Assembly (NCBI GenBank): GCA_964403415.1 | Contig: CAYOFF010000001.1 | Location: 682,001 to 746,000 of the forward strand | DNA: 64,000 nucleotides | Direction: 5' to 3' | Source: CAYOFF01 sp964403415 | GTDB taxonomy: Bacteria > Patescibacteriota > Gracilibacteria > Absconditabacterales > Absconditicoccaceae | In this document: piece after piece, positions 41,242-51,777 of the stretch | Layout of the letters: each line of letters opens with the position of its first letter | Position numbering within the stretch: position 1 is the first letter of the stretch | The notes under the pieces: model-generated | Seen by the model: the letters and a program-made list of their open reading frames with translations, nothing else | What the model was told of the DNA's origin: nothing | Databases searched by the model: none | Made by a program: the position numbers and the translations under genes

Positions 41242-42726
41242 ATGTCCATCATGCCTAGGATATCATCCCTCTTCAATTCGGTTACAGAGCTACTTCCTTC
41301 TCGCGCGAGTTTGGGAGTGCATTGACCGTCTGCGATTATACATACGTGTAAGATCGCACTTTTTGCGTTGTTACTTGGACAGTGATGTAGATTTAGCAAA
41401 GCTTCACTGAGATCGTGAGATGCAATTTATCCTGATAGATGTCGTGTACGAATTCCTGAGACGCATCCTGCTTTCCAGGTGGATCTGTCGACGCCTATGG
41501 ATGTGAGTCCAGTTGTAGCTGATCGTGCTCTTGCGGTTACAGATACGGCAAAGGTGCAGCTCAGAGAGGCATTTGTCTATTATAACCCTACGAGTGGGAA
41601 GTATGCTGCCGGGAAGATGGACACTACAAGTCTTGAACATGCAGTAGCGTGTCTCGGCGTCAAACCCGAGGGATTTCTTACGTGTGACGATGCTCAGCAG
41701 TTGCTTGATAAGTTTGGTCCAGAAGACGTACAAAACCTCCAAAATACGCCTCCATTTGGTGAGAATGTCTATCGTTCATTTTCTACACCTAGAGGAGCGC
41801 CATCCTCAGGAAAAATTGTGTGGTCCGAGATGTCTTGGATATCTCCTCCTGGTCCAGATGATCCGCTACCAGAAGAGATGGATGTTTTGCAGAGTTATCT
41901 AAAAATACCGGATACCCTCTATGAGGAACCTTTGACGCTTACGGTACAGAGAGGTATAGATATAAAAGACTCTACACAGAGTGCAACCTATGTGTCATTG
42001 GTAGATATGAACCCTTCGACATCAGATAGTGTCTCGCTTTCTCCGCTCAATAGAATTATTCTCGCTACGGTTCCCTTGGATGCTTCTGCTAGTCAGGCGA
42101 GCAGTACGGCAGAGGCTATGAAATGGGGACTTATTCCTCCACATATTTCTATAGAACCATCTGATACATCACAGGCAGAGAGAGATCGTGCGTATCGTGT
42201 AGCATACGATGAGGCATGATATTATCGGGAGTCTAATCAGAGTAGATGGCTTGCTGACCTCGGTAGACAGATAGATGCTACACGCAGAAGCTATGATATC
42301 TATGATGCGACGTGTCCTGGAAGCCTCAATAGCTGGAGGATGTTTGGATTTGGGAGTGCGGATGACATGATGTACAATGCACTACAAGCTCGTACAGATC
42401 TTGAAAATGCGACATGGACGGATTTGCCAGATACTTCCGTCAGTGATAGTACGTCTACGATGCCTGAGAATTGCTTTTGAGTGCATAGAATGGGGAGTGG
42501 CTCATTTGAGATGACATCGACGTGTACAGAGGATGTTGTTTTTTCTGTAGTGATTAGTAGCGCATCTGGTACGCCTGTACGGAGTGATTACAATGTACAG
42601 GTTTGAGAGCAGGTCGATTTTAGAGCGGCACTTTCGTGATTGTGAGCACCTTCTTGAACATATTATGTCACCGTTGCAAGCATACAAGGACCTACGTATA
42701 TGGAGTCGTTTGCTGTGATCTATTAG
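41242..42726 (+). CDS. Large secreted protein of unknown function
   Basis: 494 residues from ATG 41242; ATG 41251 is an alternative. A hydrophobic stretch near residues 35-50 (C-K-I-A-L-F-A-L-L-L-G-Q-G-C) resembles a lipoprotein or signal segment, preceded by ~30 residues. The rest is soluble, Ser/Thr/Asp-rich, with a C-terminal ~80 residues of strand-like character that could be an Ig- or CUB-like domain. UGA is rare in the N-terminal two thirds and frequent at the end. No known family. Its 3' end borders foreign segment 2. Confidence 0.6.
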
Positions 42727-42727
42727 A

Positions 42728-42749
42728 TTCTTTAAAAATTCTTTAAAAA
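42728..42749. repeat. AT-rich direct repeat at foreign segment 2 border
   Basis: Two tandem copies of an 11-base TTCTTTAAAAA-like unit follow the UAG stop of the secreted protein gene and precede a T/A-rich run. They mark the point where composition changes. Confidence 0.5.
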
Positions 42750-42756
42750 TTTTTTC

Positions 42757-42796
42757 AAAAAAAAACGTCCTGGGCTGGGTTACAGCCAAGGACGTT
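42757..42796 (-). terminator. Strong rho-independent terminator of foreign segment 2
   Basis: On the minus strand AACGTCCT (complement of 42789-42796) pairs with AGGACGTT around a GGCTG/CAGCC inner stem, followed by nine T. A further GTGCC...GGCAC hairpin lies just upstream (about 42817-42840 complement), the same hairpin-then-terminator order seen in segment 1. Confidence 0.8.
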
Positions 42797-42957
42797 GCAT
42801 GCTTTGCCGTGAGGCGGGTGTGCCGAAGGTTTTCCTTAGGCACGGGTGATTGTGTTTTTGTCTTCTTTTATCTTCTTTTTATCTCCATCCTGCAGCGTTA
42901 TAGTCTGCAGGGCGCCATCGTCATCACATTTCCTCTAGGCGCAGAGAGGAATGCTGT

Positions 42958-44127
42958 CTAACCTTTAACTTTGGACTTCTTTTTAGTTGCCCATTTCCAG
43001 AGTTGTGCGGTCTTTCTGGCTGTCCACTTTGTCGCAGGTTTGAGACTTTTTCCCCAGGTAATCTTTGTAAACCAGTTTCCGCTTTTTTGAATCCAACCGG
43101 GTTGAGAGTTGCTGTTGGTGTTGGCGCCGGGCTCGAAAGATCCTCCAAAAAGTCCGCGAATAGCGAGGTTTACGTGTACTTCCCAGTCCGCAAAGGGTCT
43201 GGTTTCTACATTGAGCTCTACTTCCGGACCATTGAATTTCTTATCGAGACCCTTTGGGTTGTTTGCCACTATCCCGACTCCTCCTACAACGGCGATGCCG
43301 TCTTCTCCTCGGTTTTGTGTCTTTCCCTCGTAGAGTTCGGTGATGTGGTACGCTGTGCCAGCTAACCATCTGACCTCATACTTAGGAGAGGATTTAAGCA
43401 GTGCGCGTTTACCGCGTCCTTCAACATACACAAAGATTTTGCTGTCGAAGCCAATGTCCATTCCCGGGTCTTTCTTTTCTGTCAGGTTCCCGCAGTTTGT
43501 ACACTTCGGCCGTAACGGATTGTCTTCCGTCGCTACGGCTGCGGCCATTTCTGCTCCCCAAGTTACCTGTAGATACCTTCTCTGCCAAGGTGCGAGGCTA
43601 TCTTTGCGAACCGCGCAATATTGCGTTCCACGAAATCCGGTGCCTAATTTTACCGTAAATTTTGATTTCCCGGCTGATAACAGAGGATAGGCTTTGTAGT
43701 TGGCCCAACTGGTATCCGGTTCTTTAGGCGTCCTGTCTTCGATTTCACAACGACTTTCAACCCACACTTCTTTTTTGGGTACAATTACTTCGCGCTCGAT
43801 GGCACAAAACACGGTATCTGTCCGGTACGTAAAGTAATATACGCTCGTTTCTATCGTCGTTTTTTTCTTTGCAGGCTTGTCAAAGTATTGGCCAGTTTTG
43901 CAGTCCTGCCATGGCCAGGCAGGGTAATAATCAACAGTTTTGAGCGGAATCCCTGTGGAGTCGTCGCTCGTGGTCTGGCCACTTGCCTTCACAAATATCA
44001 TGCCCTTCGGGCATGGTCCCTGTTTCGCTTTCTCTGCGGCAACGAGGGAGTCGGCGGTCTGACCGTTTGCTGCTATGCTCCAGGCTCCGATGAACAGCGG
44101 GAGCAGCATTTTAAATATCCGTTTCAT
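42958..44127 (-). CDS. Secreted protein of Bacteroidota type
   Basis: 389 residues with a signal peptide (M-K-R-I-F-K-M-L-L-P-L-F-I-G-A-W-S-I-A-A-N-G-Q). The body contains several Cys (CPKG, DCKTG, FCAIE, CEIED, YCAVR, and C-x-x-C in K-C-T-N-C-G-N) and a C-terminal basic tail (T-K-K-K-S-K-V-K-G). No family recognised. There is no in-frame UGA; glycine uses GGN and Trp UGG, and codons are GC-richer than in the host genes. It follows the adhesin gene by 27 bases and likely shares its transcript. Confidence 0.75.
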   Translation of the reverse strand: MKRIFKMLLPLFIGAWSIAANGQTADSLVAAEKAKQGPCPKGMIFVKASGQTTSDDSTGIPLKTVDYYPAWPWQDCKTGQYFDKPAKKKTTIETSVYYFTYRTDTVFCAIEREVIVPKKEVWVESRCEIEDRTPKEPDTSWANYKAYPLLSAGKSKFTVKLGTGFRGTQYCAVRKDSLAPWQRRYLQVTWGAEMAAAVATEDNPLRPKCTNCGNLTEKKDPGMDIGFDSKIFVYVEGRGKRALLKSSPKYEVRWLAGTAYHITELYEGKTQNRGEDGIAVVGGVGIVANNPKGLDKKFNGPEVELNVETRPFADWEVHVNLAIRGLFGGSFEPGANTNSNSQPGWIQKSGNWFTKITWGKSLKPATKWTARKTAQLWKWATKKKSKVKG

Positions 44128-44154
44128 GAATTTCTGTTTTTGATATTTTTTAAT

Positions 44155-47100
44155 TTAATGGAAGCAGAAGGCATTTCCTCCTCCAGCTGTTGTTAATTCA
44201 TATTCTACACCATCCACTACGATGAGCGGCATGGTAAGAATATAATCACTGAATCCGAGGGGGAGAATTGGGAGCGGTATTTCAAACTCCCATGGAGAAT
44301 CTGTCTCTATGCCATCGTTAATAGGCAGCCGATTAGCCTGAGAAGCGGCCCATAAGTGCCATTCTACAAGCTGTACGTTTCCTCCACCTTCAGGCTTTAT
44401 GCTCACACTTACTGAATTTGCATTGCGTACAATTTGCACCTCGCATTTTATCTTCGGCCTGCAATTTGGCGTTGCCAGGTAGACAAATGTATTTGCGGTA
44501 CATCCTGCACTGTTGGTAACTGTTACGTTGTAATTGCCGCCGATCATTGCAGTGATTGTATCGGTGGTCGCATTGGGTATAATTACTCCATTGAATGCCC
44601 ACGTGAACGTAGCACCCGGAGGAGCGTCATATACCCATACTTTTCCCGCGTGATCACAAGCGATGCTGTCATAGGCAAGCACGATTTCCGGTAAAGGTAA
44701 CGCGGGATGGATTGTGACAACTGCTTCTGATTCACACCCATTTCCATCATTTACTACCACACTGTATTCTCCCGGCGCCACCACGATGGTATCGGAAATT
44801 GATCCATTACTCCAAAAAACGATCCAGTCTGCGGGATGACTTCCTAATGCGATTTTTCCGAATATTTCACCACAGCGGGGCTGGGTTACAAACAGAGAAA
44901 TGTTCGGTAAAGGACGGACAAACACATTTTGGAAGATGGTGTCAACACAACCTTGAGTCGTTTGGTGAATTGCGAATATTGTTACTACCGTATCGGCAGA
45001 CCAAGGGCCAAAGATAACACCTTCCAGCTCAACCGTTTCGTTTGGACAAATAGTTACCGGATCCAAGACTGTGTTGTTTCCAGACACGAAATTGAAGATC
45101 GTGTCGGAGATGCCGAAGCAATCGCCGATTTGAATCGTGTCTCGTATGGGTGTAAGTCCTTGGATGCAGGTATCTACAGTTGTGGAAACATAGAATCCAG
45201 GTTCCCAATCCAGTGTTACTTTGATCGAATCTTGGCAGCCATTGTTTCCCGTTTGAATCGTCCAAAACGATTGTCCTGCCGCGTTTTTATTGCAGGTGTC
45301 TTGGTTGATTTCAAATTTTTGCACGGGAAGATCAGTTACAATAAGAGTACCAAGGGTATCGCATTGGTCGTCAGTAGTTGCAGGGATTACAATCGGATAT
45401 ATCCCGGTAGAATAACTTTGTCCTTGGAAGACTACAGTTTCATTAGGACAGGTTTTCAACTCAACGGTTTTGAATACTTGAGGACGAGGTTTGAACCAAG
45501 TCGTCAATTCGACTAAACATCCGTTGACATTGGTGACCGTGTCTTTTGAAACTGTGTTCACGAGGGGGTCGTCTAAACATACCAGAGAATCCTGTTGTTG
45601 ATGTTCTGCAATTCCACTCCAACTTACGAAGCGAATGATGTTAGCAGTGCAATTTTCTCCTATTGTAACATGCAGCCCCACGGAATCAAGGTTACAACTC
45701 TCTTCCATAATGTAATCGTCAGCGGGTTTTTCTTGGATTATTACTTCCTGTTGAACCGTTATCTTTTTACAGTTTTGGAAGTCGAGTTGAACATCAACCG
45801 TTTGCACATAAGTCGTATCGTGATCGCTGCAAATAAACAAAGGATTAGCAAGGGTTGTGTCCGCGTCGAATGGTTGCGGTGTTAACGTAACATGTTGAAT
45901 GGTTGTAGGGCACCCGGTTTGGGCATCCAAAACAACGTTCTGAAACGTTAACTGTGATTGCAATCCACACTGCGAATAAGAAATGTTCTCGTGATTTGGT
46001 TGCGTGAACTCGAATAAGATAGTTTTGCTTGCAGAACAATAATCGGATAAAACCGTCTCGGTGACGGTCGTATCGGCGGTTATCTGTTGTCCATTCCATA
46101 CCAGACCGGCACAAGCACGCAGGGTATCATTGAAAATGACATCGTGCAGTACCTTAATGTGCCAATCAATCGTGTCCGTACATCCTTCACTCGAGGTAAC
46201 CACTTGCTGTACCGTTGCGTTGCTGGTATAGGTTTGTCCGTTAAAGACTACCTGTTCGCAACCAATAGTGTCACGAATACAATGTCCGCCGTTGTTGCCG
46301 AAGGTTACGACATAGGTTACCAAAGAATCGCATTGCAGTGCAGTTTGAAACATACGTTCAATAACGGAATTCTCCGTAACCTCGGTGCCGTCGGGAAGAT
46401 ATGTAGTATCGCAGGCCGGGATGAAAATAGTTGTATCTTTTGGGACACCGCTATTTTGCAAATTTGCCATTGCACTGACACTGCATCCCGCTGCGTCCGT
46501 CAAAGTTACGAAATACAGTCCTTCTTCCAATCCTGTGATTGCATGCGTTGTTACGTAAGCACTGCTAGCGGTATAGCCGGCGGGACCTTGCCAGTTGAAT
46601 TGGTATTGGCCACTGCCGTTACTGCCAGTTGCTAAGATGTAACCGTTTGCTTCTTGGCACTTCGAATTCGTAACTTGCAAAGATACCGTAGGAGCGGTGC
46701 TGGGCAATACATTGAAACTGCCAAAAGCTTTGCATCCGTTGATATCAGTGATCGTTACCGAGTAAATCCCCGCAGCCAAATCGGTGCGGTCTTTCGTGCT
46801 TGCTCCGTCGTTCCAGTTGTACGTGTAGCCAGGCGTTCCGCCGGTTACTGTTAAGTCGATTTTTCCGTTTGTGCTGTCACAATTCGTGTTCGTCACGATA
46901 CCAGCAAGCGATAAACCTGTAGATCCGTTAATCTTAACTTCGCGTTCTGCTGTGCAGCCATTCGCGTCAGTAATAGTTACGGTGTAGGTGCCAGGGAGCA
47001 GGTTGTTGATGATATTCCCCGTTTGACCCGTGTTCCAAAGGTATGTAAACGGACCGTTAGGGCCGATGCCTTGGGCGCGGGCTTTGCCTCCATCTTGGCA

Positions 47101-47487
47101 AGATGCCGGAGAGATTTGCCACGCATACCCATCTGCTTCACATGGCGGGCATTCGTCTTCGTAGATTTCAAATGTAACAATTTTTGTGTGTCCTTGACTG
47201 TCCGTCACTGTGACGGAGTAGGAACCAGCACAAAGTCCGGATACATCTTCGGTAGTGTCGCCGTTGTTCCATTGATATGTGAAGGGCGAATGATTACCGA
47301 TTACGCACAGATTAATCCACGCGTTGCAGCTGTCGCAATCGGCGTTGTCGTAGGCTTGTACGTATCCGATTATATCGGGGCAAGCTCCACATTGACCTTT
47401 TATTTGCTGGGTGGGTAGCGCGATTGCTACCGTCAGAACTGCGAAAATCAGAAACGCAGGTTTGAATTTAATTAACGTTGTGTACAT
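44155..47487 (-). CDS. SprB-repeat adhesin-like protein, 1,110 aa
   Basis: A signal peptide (core F-L-I-F-A-V-L-T-V-A-I-A-L) precedes repeats of ~70-80 residues in the N-terminal third, each ending like Y-S-V-T-V-T-D-S-Q-G, Y-T-V-T-I-T-D-A-N-G-C or Y-S-V-T-I-T-D-I-N-G-C. This is the SprB repeat of Bacteroidota gliding and surface adhesins, normally exported by the type IX system. Two more such repeats occur near the C-terminus (S-V-V-V-N-D-G-N-G-C). The middle has Cys-flanked domains with T-V-V/I motifs. A recognisable type IX C-terminal sorting domain is absent. No UGA in 1,110 codons. Its presence in this genome is unexpected. Confidence 0.88.
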   Translation of the reverse strand: MYTTLIKFKPAFLIFAVLTVAIALPTQQIKGQCGACPDIIGYVQAYDNADCDSCNAWINLCVIGNHSPFTYQWNNGDTTEDVSGLCAGSYSVTVTDSQGHTKIVTFEIYEDECPPCEADGYAWQISPASCQDGGKARAQGIGPNGPFTYLWNTGQTGNIINNLLPGTYTVTITDANGCTAEREVKINGSTGLSLAGIVTNTNCDSTNGKIDLTVTGGTPGYTYNWNDGASTKDRTDLAAGIYSVTITDINGCKAFGSFNVLPSTAPTVSLQVTNSKCQEANGYILATGSNGSGQYQFNWQGPAGYTASSAYVTTHAITGLEEGLYFVTLTDAAGCSVSAMANLQNSGVPKDTTIFIPACDTTYLPDGTEVTENSVIERMFQTALQCDSLVTYVVTFGNNGGHCIRDTIGCEQVVFNGQTYTSNATVQQVVTSSEGCTDTIDWHIKVLHDVIFNDTLRACAGLVWNGQQITADTTVTETVLSDYCSASKTILFEFTQPNHENISYSQCGLQSQLTFQNVVLDAQTGCPTTIQHVTLTPQPFDADTTLANPLFICSDHDTTYVQTVDVQLDFQNCKKITVQQEVIIQEKPADDYIMEESCNLDSVGLHVTIGENCTANIIRFVSWSGIAEHQQQDSLVCLDDPLVNTVSKDTVTNVNGCLVELTTWFKPRPQVFKTVELKTCPNETVVFQGQSYSTGIYPIVIPATTDDQCDTLGTLIVTDLPVQKFEINQDTCNKNAAGQSFWTIQTGNNGCQDSIKVTLDWEPGFYVSTTVDTCIQGLTPIRDTIQIGDCFGISDTIFNFVSGNNTVLDPVTICPNETVELEGVIFGPWSADTVVTIFAIHQTTQGCVDTIFQNVFVRPLPNISLFVTQPRCGEIFGKIALGSHPADWIVFWSNGSISDTIVVAPGEYSVVVNDGNGCESEAVVTIHPALPLPEIVLAYDSIACDHAGKVWVYDAPPGATFTWAFNGVIIPNATTDTITAMIGGNYNVTVTNSAGCTANTFVYLATPNCRPKIKCEVQIVRNANSVSVSIKPEGGGNVQLVEWHLWAASQANRLPINDGIETDSPWEFEIPLPILPLGFSDYILTMPLIVVDGVEYELTTAGGGNAFCFH

Positions 47488-48118
47488 AATTGTGAACTGT
47501 TGTTGTTTTCCGGCGAGGCCGGTGCCTTGCGGCGGGTTTAACCATTAGATGAAGGGAATTGTTTTTTCCCCTTTCAATGTTGTATACTGCTTATTTCCCA
47601 TTTTCCCTTCTTCTAAACAACAGTGTTTTTAAAGATTAGGGGAACTTGCATTATACGTGATCGAAAGGGGGATGGATCAGCTTACAGAGGGCAAGCTTCG
47701 CCATCTATATATTTTACTCTCGCTCGTCTCTGCAGCAGAACTGCAGCCATGAGCGACATGACAAAGATATCATCTGGAGGCGTTTGTAAACTGCTCCAGA
47801 CCTTCTCGCTCATGCGCAAGAAGGATTTTGTGTTTCGAGATCTCAAGGTCTGAACTGGTTGTCTGCCAGACAGGGGTACTTGATCCCTCTAGATGTTAAT
47901 GAAGACGAGTCCCTGATGATCATCATCAGGTATCGACATGTGTTGTCCAAATAGTTTTGTGACGACTCAGCCGATAATAGGATTAAAGAGAATATTATGC
48001 CCAATACTAAACATATTGGGAGCACCTTGTCTTGGTGCGTGCTATATTTATACGAAAATTGGGTCAAAAATCAAGTGGATATTGACATAGAATAGAAAAA
48101 TGATGCGCGACGATATGA
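47488..48118. other. Region without a convincing gene; possible gene remnant
   Basis: The first ~150 bases belong to the GC-rich leader of the adhesin gene. From 47672 a frame begins M-D-Q-L-T-E-G-K-L-R-H-L-Y-I-L-L-S-L and looks coding for ~40 codons. A different frame looks coding to the stop at 47952 (G-L-N-W-L-S-A-R-Q-G-Y-L-I-P-L-D-V-N). No single frame spans both. This is compatible with a small resident gene broken by frameshift, perhaps at or near the insertion of segment 2, or with random open frames. Confidence 0.35.
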
Positions 48119-49960
48119 TTACGAAAGAGCAGCTTTTGGAGCTTTTTCTATAGAGGATGCGTTTATAAGAATGCGGTTCATCTGCTCGATAAGCCCGACA
48201 ATACTTGCGTGTTGGGCAAGGAGTGTATCATTGCTGTTGATATGATTCATATCTAGTGGTGGGTAGAGGTTATCTAGGAGTTGCGTGGAGTTTTCTTGCC
48301 GTTGCCTGATGAGGAAGGATATTTTTGATGATATATCTTTGTGTGCTCCGAGCTGTTTTTGTCGTTGTTGTGTGTGTTCTCCAAGGAGAGGAAGCTCTGT
48401 GTTGAGTTCGACCTGTATGGCCTGGGAGAGGGTACGTTTGAGTGTTTGTGGGTCTTGGTCGAGGTGTGTGGCCACGTGGTCCAGGATAATTCTATCGTGA
48501 TCTGGATTGTCGCTTTGCATGATGAGAAACTGGTGCGCTATATAACAGTTGGTCGTGTACTCTTTTGCAGTTATTTTTTTGAGATAGGTGAGTATATTGT
48601 ATGCGAGAGTGCGCAGATCTCTTTCAAAAGCTAAGAGCCTGCGGTAGGTTTTGATCGTTTGGATGATGTCTTGTATATCTGCTTCGTCTGCTTCGTGTTT
48701 TTTGCCGTAAACGTATCACTCTTTTTGATCATCTTTTCACGTGTAGTTGTAGAGATAGAGATGATCTCGATTAACATGCGTGCCGTTTTTGGAGAGGATA
48801 TATTTCTCTATGAGTGCTCGTTGTTGGGGTGAGAGGAGACTGAGGGCTTGCATGCGGCGAATGACTGAATCTTTGGTGAGTATAATGGATTCTCGTCTGT
48901 ATCGTTGCGGGTGTAGGCGACCCAAGACATTGATGTAGGGATGGTTTTCTTGGAACGAAGCATGCTCGTCTATGAGCTGTCTTAGATCTTGAATAAGTTC
49001 TATGATAGGAGTAAGTTCTCCTTCGATACTACCTTGAAATCATTCTGTAGTCAGGTGTTCGTCGGCTCGACGATATGTAGTCACGAGAGGAAGGGGATGT
49101 TCGTCGGTTATGGTTGCGCCTATCTCTTGGAGTGAAGTATTTGCCGGAAGGGCATCGTTTGCGTGCAGAAGAGTGCGTGCTGCCTGTGTGGCCAACGTTT
49201 TGCTGTGTTCGAGATGTCTGGTCTCCTCGTATCTTTGCTCTATCTGTGTAAATGCTTCAATCAGTTCTTGCGCCCTTTGGGCTGATCTCTGTATTATCTT
49301 TTGATGTTGGCTCGCAAACTTGGGATTTGTTTGGATGTCTATATATTTTTTTTGTTGAGCAATGAGATTTGCGCCTTTTTCTTGGAGGAGACGGAGTTGA
49401 TTTTCTCGTGTGGTGCAGAGATCTTTGGAGGTGGTATCTTTTCGAGGTGCGTGTTGGGCCAAGAGCCTTTCGAGGTTTTCTATTTGGATGTCTATCGTTT
49501 GAATAGCATCAAGAAATGTTTCTCTGTCGCTATATGCCAGTGTGCGTTGGATGACAGTATCTGCACTGTAGAAATGATCCAGTTTTTGGACTCTAGCAGG
49601 AAGTGTAGATACGTACTCGTAGAGGAGTTGTTGTTTGGGTCGAGGGAGATCGTATGTGGCAAGCTGCTTTTGAATGTCATGTATCTGAGTAGTGAGCCGT
49701 TCCTTTTGTTGATTGGTGACTGCTGCATCTAGCTCTGCATGTCCTGGATAAGTGAACTCTCTAAGTGTGTCTTGGTAGAGATTGAGCTGCGTGACAAGTT
49801 CTACTTGTGCAGGCGTAAGCTGTAGTCGAAGATCGAGATCAGCGGCAAACTGTTGTTTGGCTTGTAAGATCTGATCTCTGCGGTCTTCTTGTCATATTCA
49901 GTCTGTCTTTGCTGTGAGATACTCAGGGTGACGTCGTGCAGAAGGAGTAGAGGAGGACAT
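48119..49960 (-). CDS. Coiled-coil-rich protein of unknown function
   Basis: 613 residues, highly charged and Gln-rich, with long helical stretches (Q-K-E-R-L-T-T-Q-I-H-D-I-Q-K-Q-L; R-S-A-Q-R-A-Q-E-L-I-E-A-F-T-Q-I-E) and no membrane segment. Coiled-coil formation is likely. Only a few UGA codons, fewer than in neighbours, partly because the protein has little glycine. Start at ATG complement 49958-49960, stop UAA. Not recognised; a structural or filament-like role in the cytoplasm is the most neutral inference. It lies upstream of the foreign segment's right edge. Confidence 0.65.
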
Positions 49961-50045
49961 GAAAAATGAGTAGTGTAAAAGCAAACGCCATCTTGATACA
50001 CTATCTATTCTTTTTGTCAATACTCTTTTGCGTTTTCTAATACTA

Positions 50046-51647
50046 TTATCTTTTTGCTACTTTTACAAATTCGACAAAGAGTGGGTGCGGTCTTGTGGGT
50101 CTTGAGGTGAGCTCAGGATGGGCTTGTGTAGCAATCATAAAGGGATGATCGGCGAGCTCTACCATTTCGACAAGATTGCCATCAGGACTTGTTCCAGAAA
50201 TAATGAAGCCATGCTGTTCAAACTCATTTCTATACTGGTTGTTGAACTCGTAACGATGACGGTGGCGTTCTGTGATTGTGTTATTTTGCTGTACGTCTTC
50301 GTATATACGCGAGACATTAGTGGATGGTTTGAGGAGGCACTCGTAAGCACCAAGTCTCATGGTTCCTCATTTTTTGCTTATAGATCTCTGGTGTTCCATC
50401 ATGTGGATGACGTTGTGTGCTCAGTCCGGTGTAAATTCTTCGCTATTGGCGTCTGGATAGCCTAAGACGTGCCTTGCAAATTCGATAGCCATGATCTGAG
50501 AGCCCAGACAAATACCGAGGTAGGGGACGTTGTGTTCCCTCGCATACTGACAGGCGATGATCATCCCTTCGATGCCTCTTTTCCCAAATCCTCAGGGAAT
50601 GCAGATACCATTGTATTTGCCGAGAATCTCGTTGACGTTGTCTGTGGTGAGTGACTCTGCTTCAATAAAGTCGAGTTTTACCTTGGTGGTATTATAAAAT
50701 CATGCGACTTTGAGTCATTCGTTGAGAGAGTAGTAGGCGTCTTCTAGTCAGACATACTTGCCTACCATGGCAATACGTGTTTCGGTGGTAGAGTTTTTGA
50801 TATTTGTGTTGAGGAGTTCTCGTTTGGCGAGATCGAAGCTGGTATGTGGAAGTTTGAGATGATCGAGAATAGTCTCTCCTACGTGCCTGGCGTGATAGTC
50901 GAGTGGAATTTGGTAGATCGTAGAAACAGTAGGTGCAGGAATAACCTGCGCAAACGGTACGCCACATAAGTAAGAAATTTTGGTAATAATATCTTCTCCA
51001 ATATCTGTATCTGCTCTGACGACGACAAGATCAGGATAAATGCCTTTCATCATGAGATCTTTGATGGACATCTGAGTGGGTTTGGTCTTGAGTTCTTTGG
51101 AGGCCGCCAAGAAAGGGACATAGGTAAGATGTACAAAAAAGACGTTGTCTGCACCAAGCTCTTGTCTGAGTTGGCGGACTGATTCTATGAGGTATTCATT
51201 TTCGATGTCTCCCACGGTACCACCAATTTCGACGATGCTTATGTCGGCGTTTGCTATCTCTGCGCCTTCTCTTATTTTCTTTTTGACAACGTTGGTGACG
51301 TGAGGAATAATCTGTACGGTTTGTCCAAGATACTCTCCATTTCTTTCTGCAGCTAAGATTTCCTCAAAAATTCTTCCTGTGGTTCGCGAGGAGTACCTAT
51401 TGAGATCTGTATCCATAAATCTTTCGTAGTGTCCGAGATCAAGATCTGTTTCACTTCCGTCGTTCATAACAAACACTTCACCGTGCTGGGTAGGGTTCAT
51501 CGTTCCTGGGTCTACGTTGAGGTATCCATCAAACTTTTGCATAAATACATTGTAGCCTGCTGCTTTGAGTAGTGCGCCGATACTTGCTCAGGTGATTCAT
51601 TTTCAGATACCAGACAAAACGCCTCAGGTCACACAGATGAGTTTCAT
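50046..51647 (-). CDS. pyrG: CTP synthase
   Basis: 533 residues. The amidoligase domain starts K-L-I-C-V-T-G-G-V-L-S-G-I-G-K-G-I, where several of the Gly are UGA, and continues Y-L-N-V-D-P-G-T-M-N-P and H-G-E-V-F-V-M-N-D-G-S-E-T-D-L-D-L-G-H-Y-E-R-F, with E-I-G-G-T-V-G-D-I-E. The C-terminal glutaminase domain ends with the catalytic A-H-P-E-L region (Q-A-H-P-E). It makes CTP from UTP with glutamine or ammonia. Full length, standard order. Confidence 0.97.
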
Positions 51648-51777
51648 AGACGGGAAAGTATAGCAAAAATAAAGTCAAAATGTTACGTATCTCCTATCGT
51701 TTTTGATTGTTTTTACAATATTGATTTTTGAGATAAAGTCTGTAGAGTGTCTAAACGTTTTAGTTTTTATCTGTACG

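Larger units (their letters stand above)
42727..47620 (-). mobile_element. Foreign segment 2 (Bacteroidota-like), boundaries approximate
   Basis: A ~4.9 kb block with higher GC and a codon use unlike its neighbours. Two minus-strand genes of 389 and 1,110 codons contain no UGA at all, whereas a resident gene such as copA (769 codons) has about thirty. The larger product is an SprB-repeat adhesin, a family typical of Bacteroidota. The left edge carries a hairpin and terminator (42757-42840) like those of segment 1. The right edge (47488-47660) has no gene. No transposase, tRNA or clear target repeat was seen, so a chimeric contig is not excluded. Confidence 0.6.

Noticed and set aside
47843..48067. 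Minus-strand frame with a hydrophobic start (M-T-Q-F-S-Y-K-Y...)
   Set aside because: The hydrophobic stretch is short, the tail is composition-like noise, and it lies opposite the possible remnant gene; kept as part of the gene-poor region.
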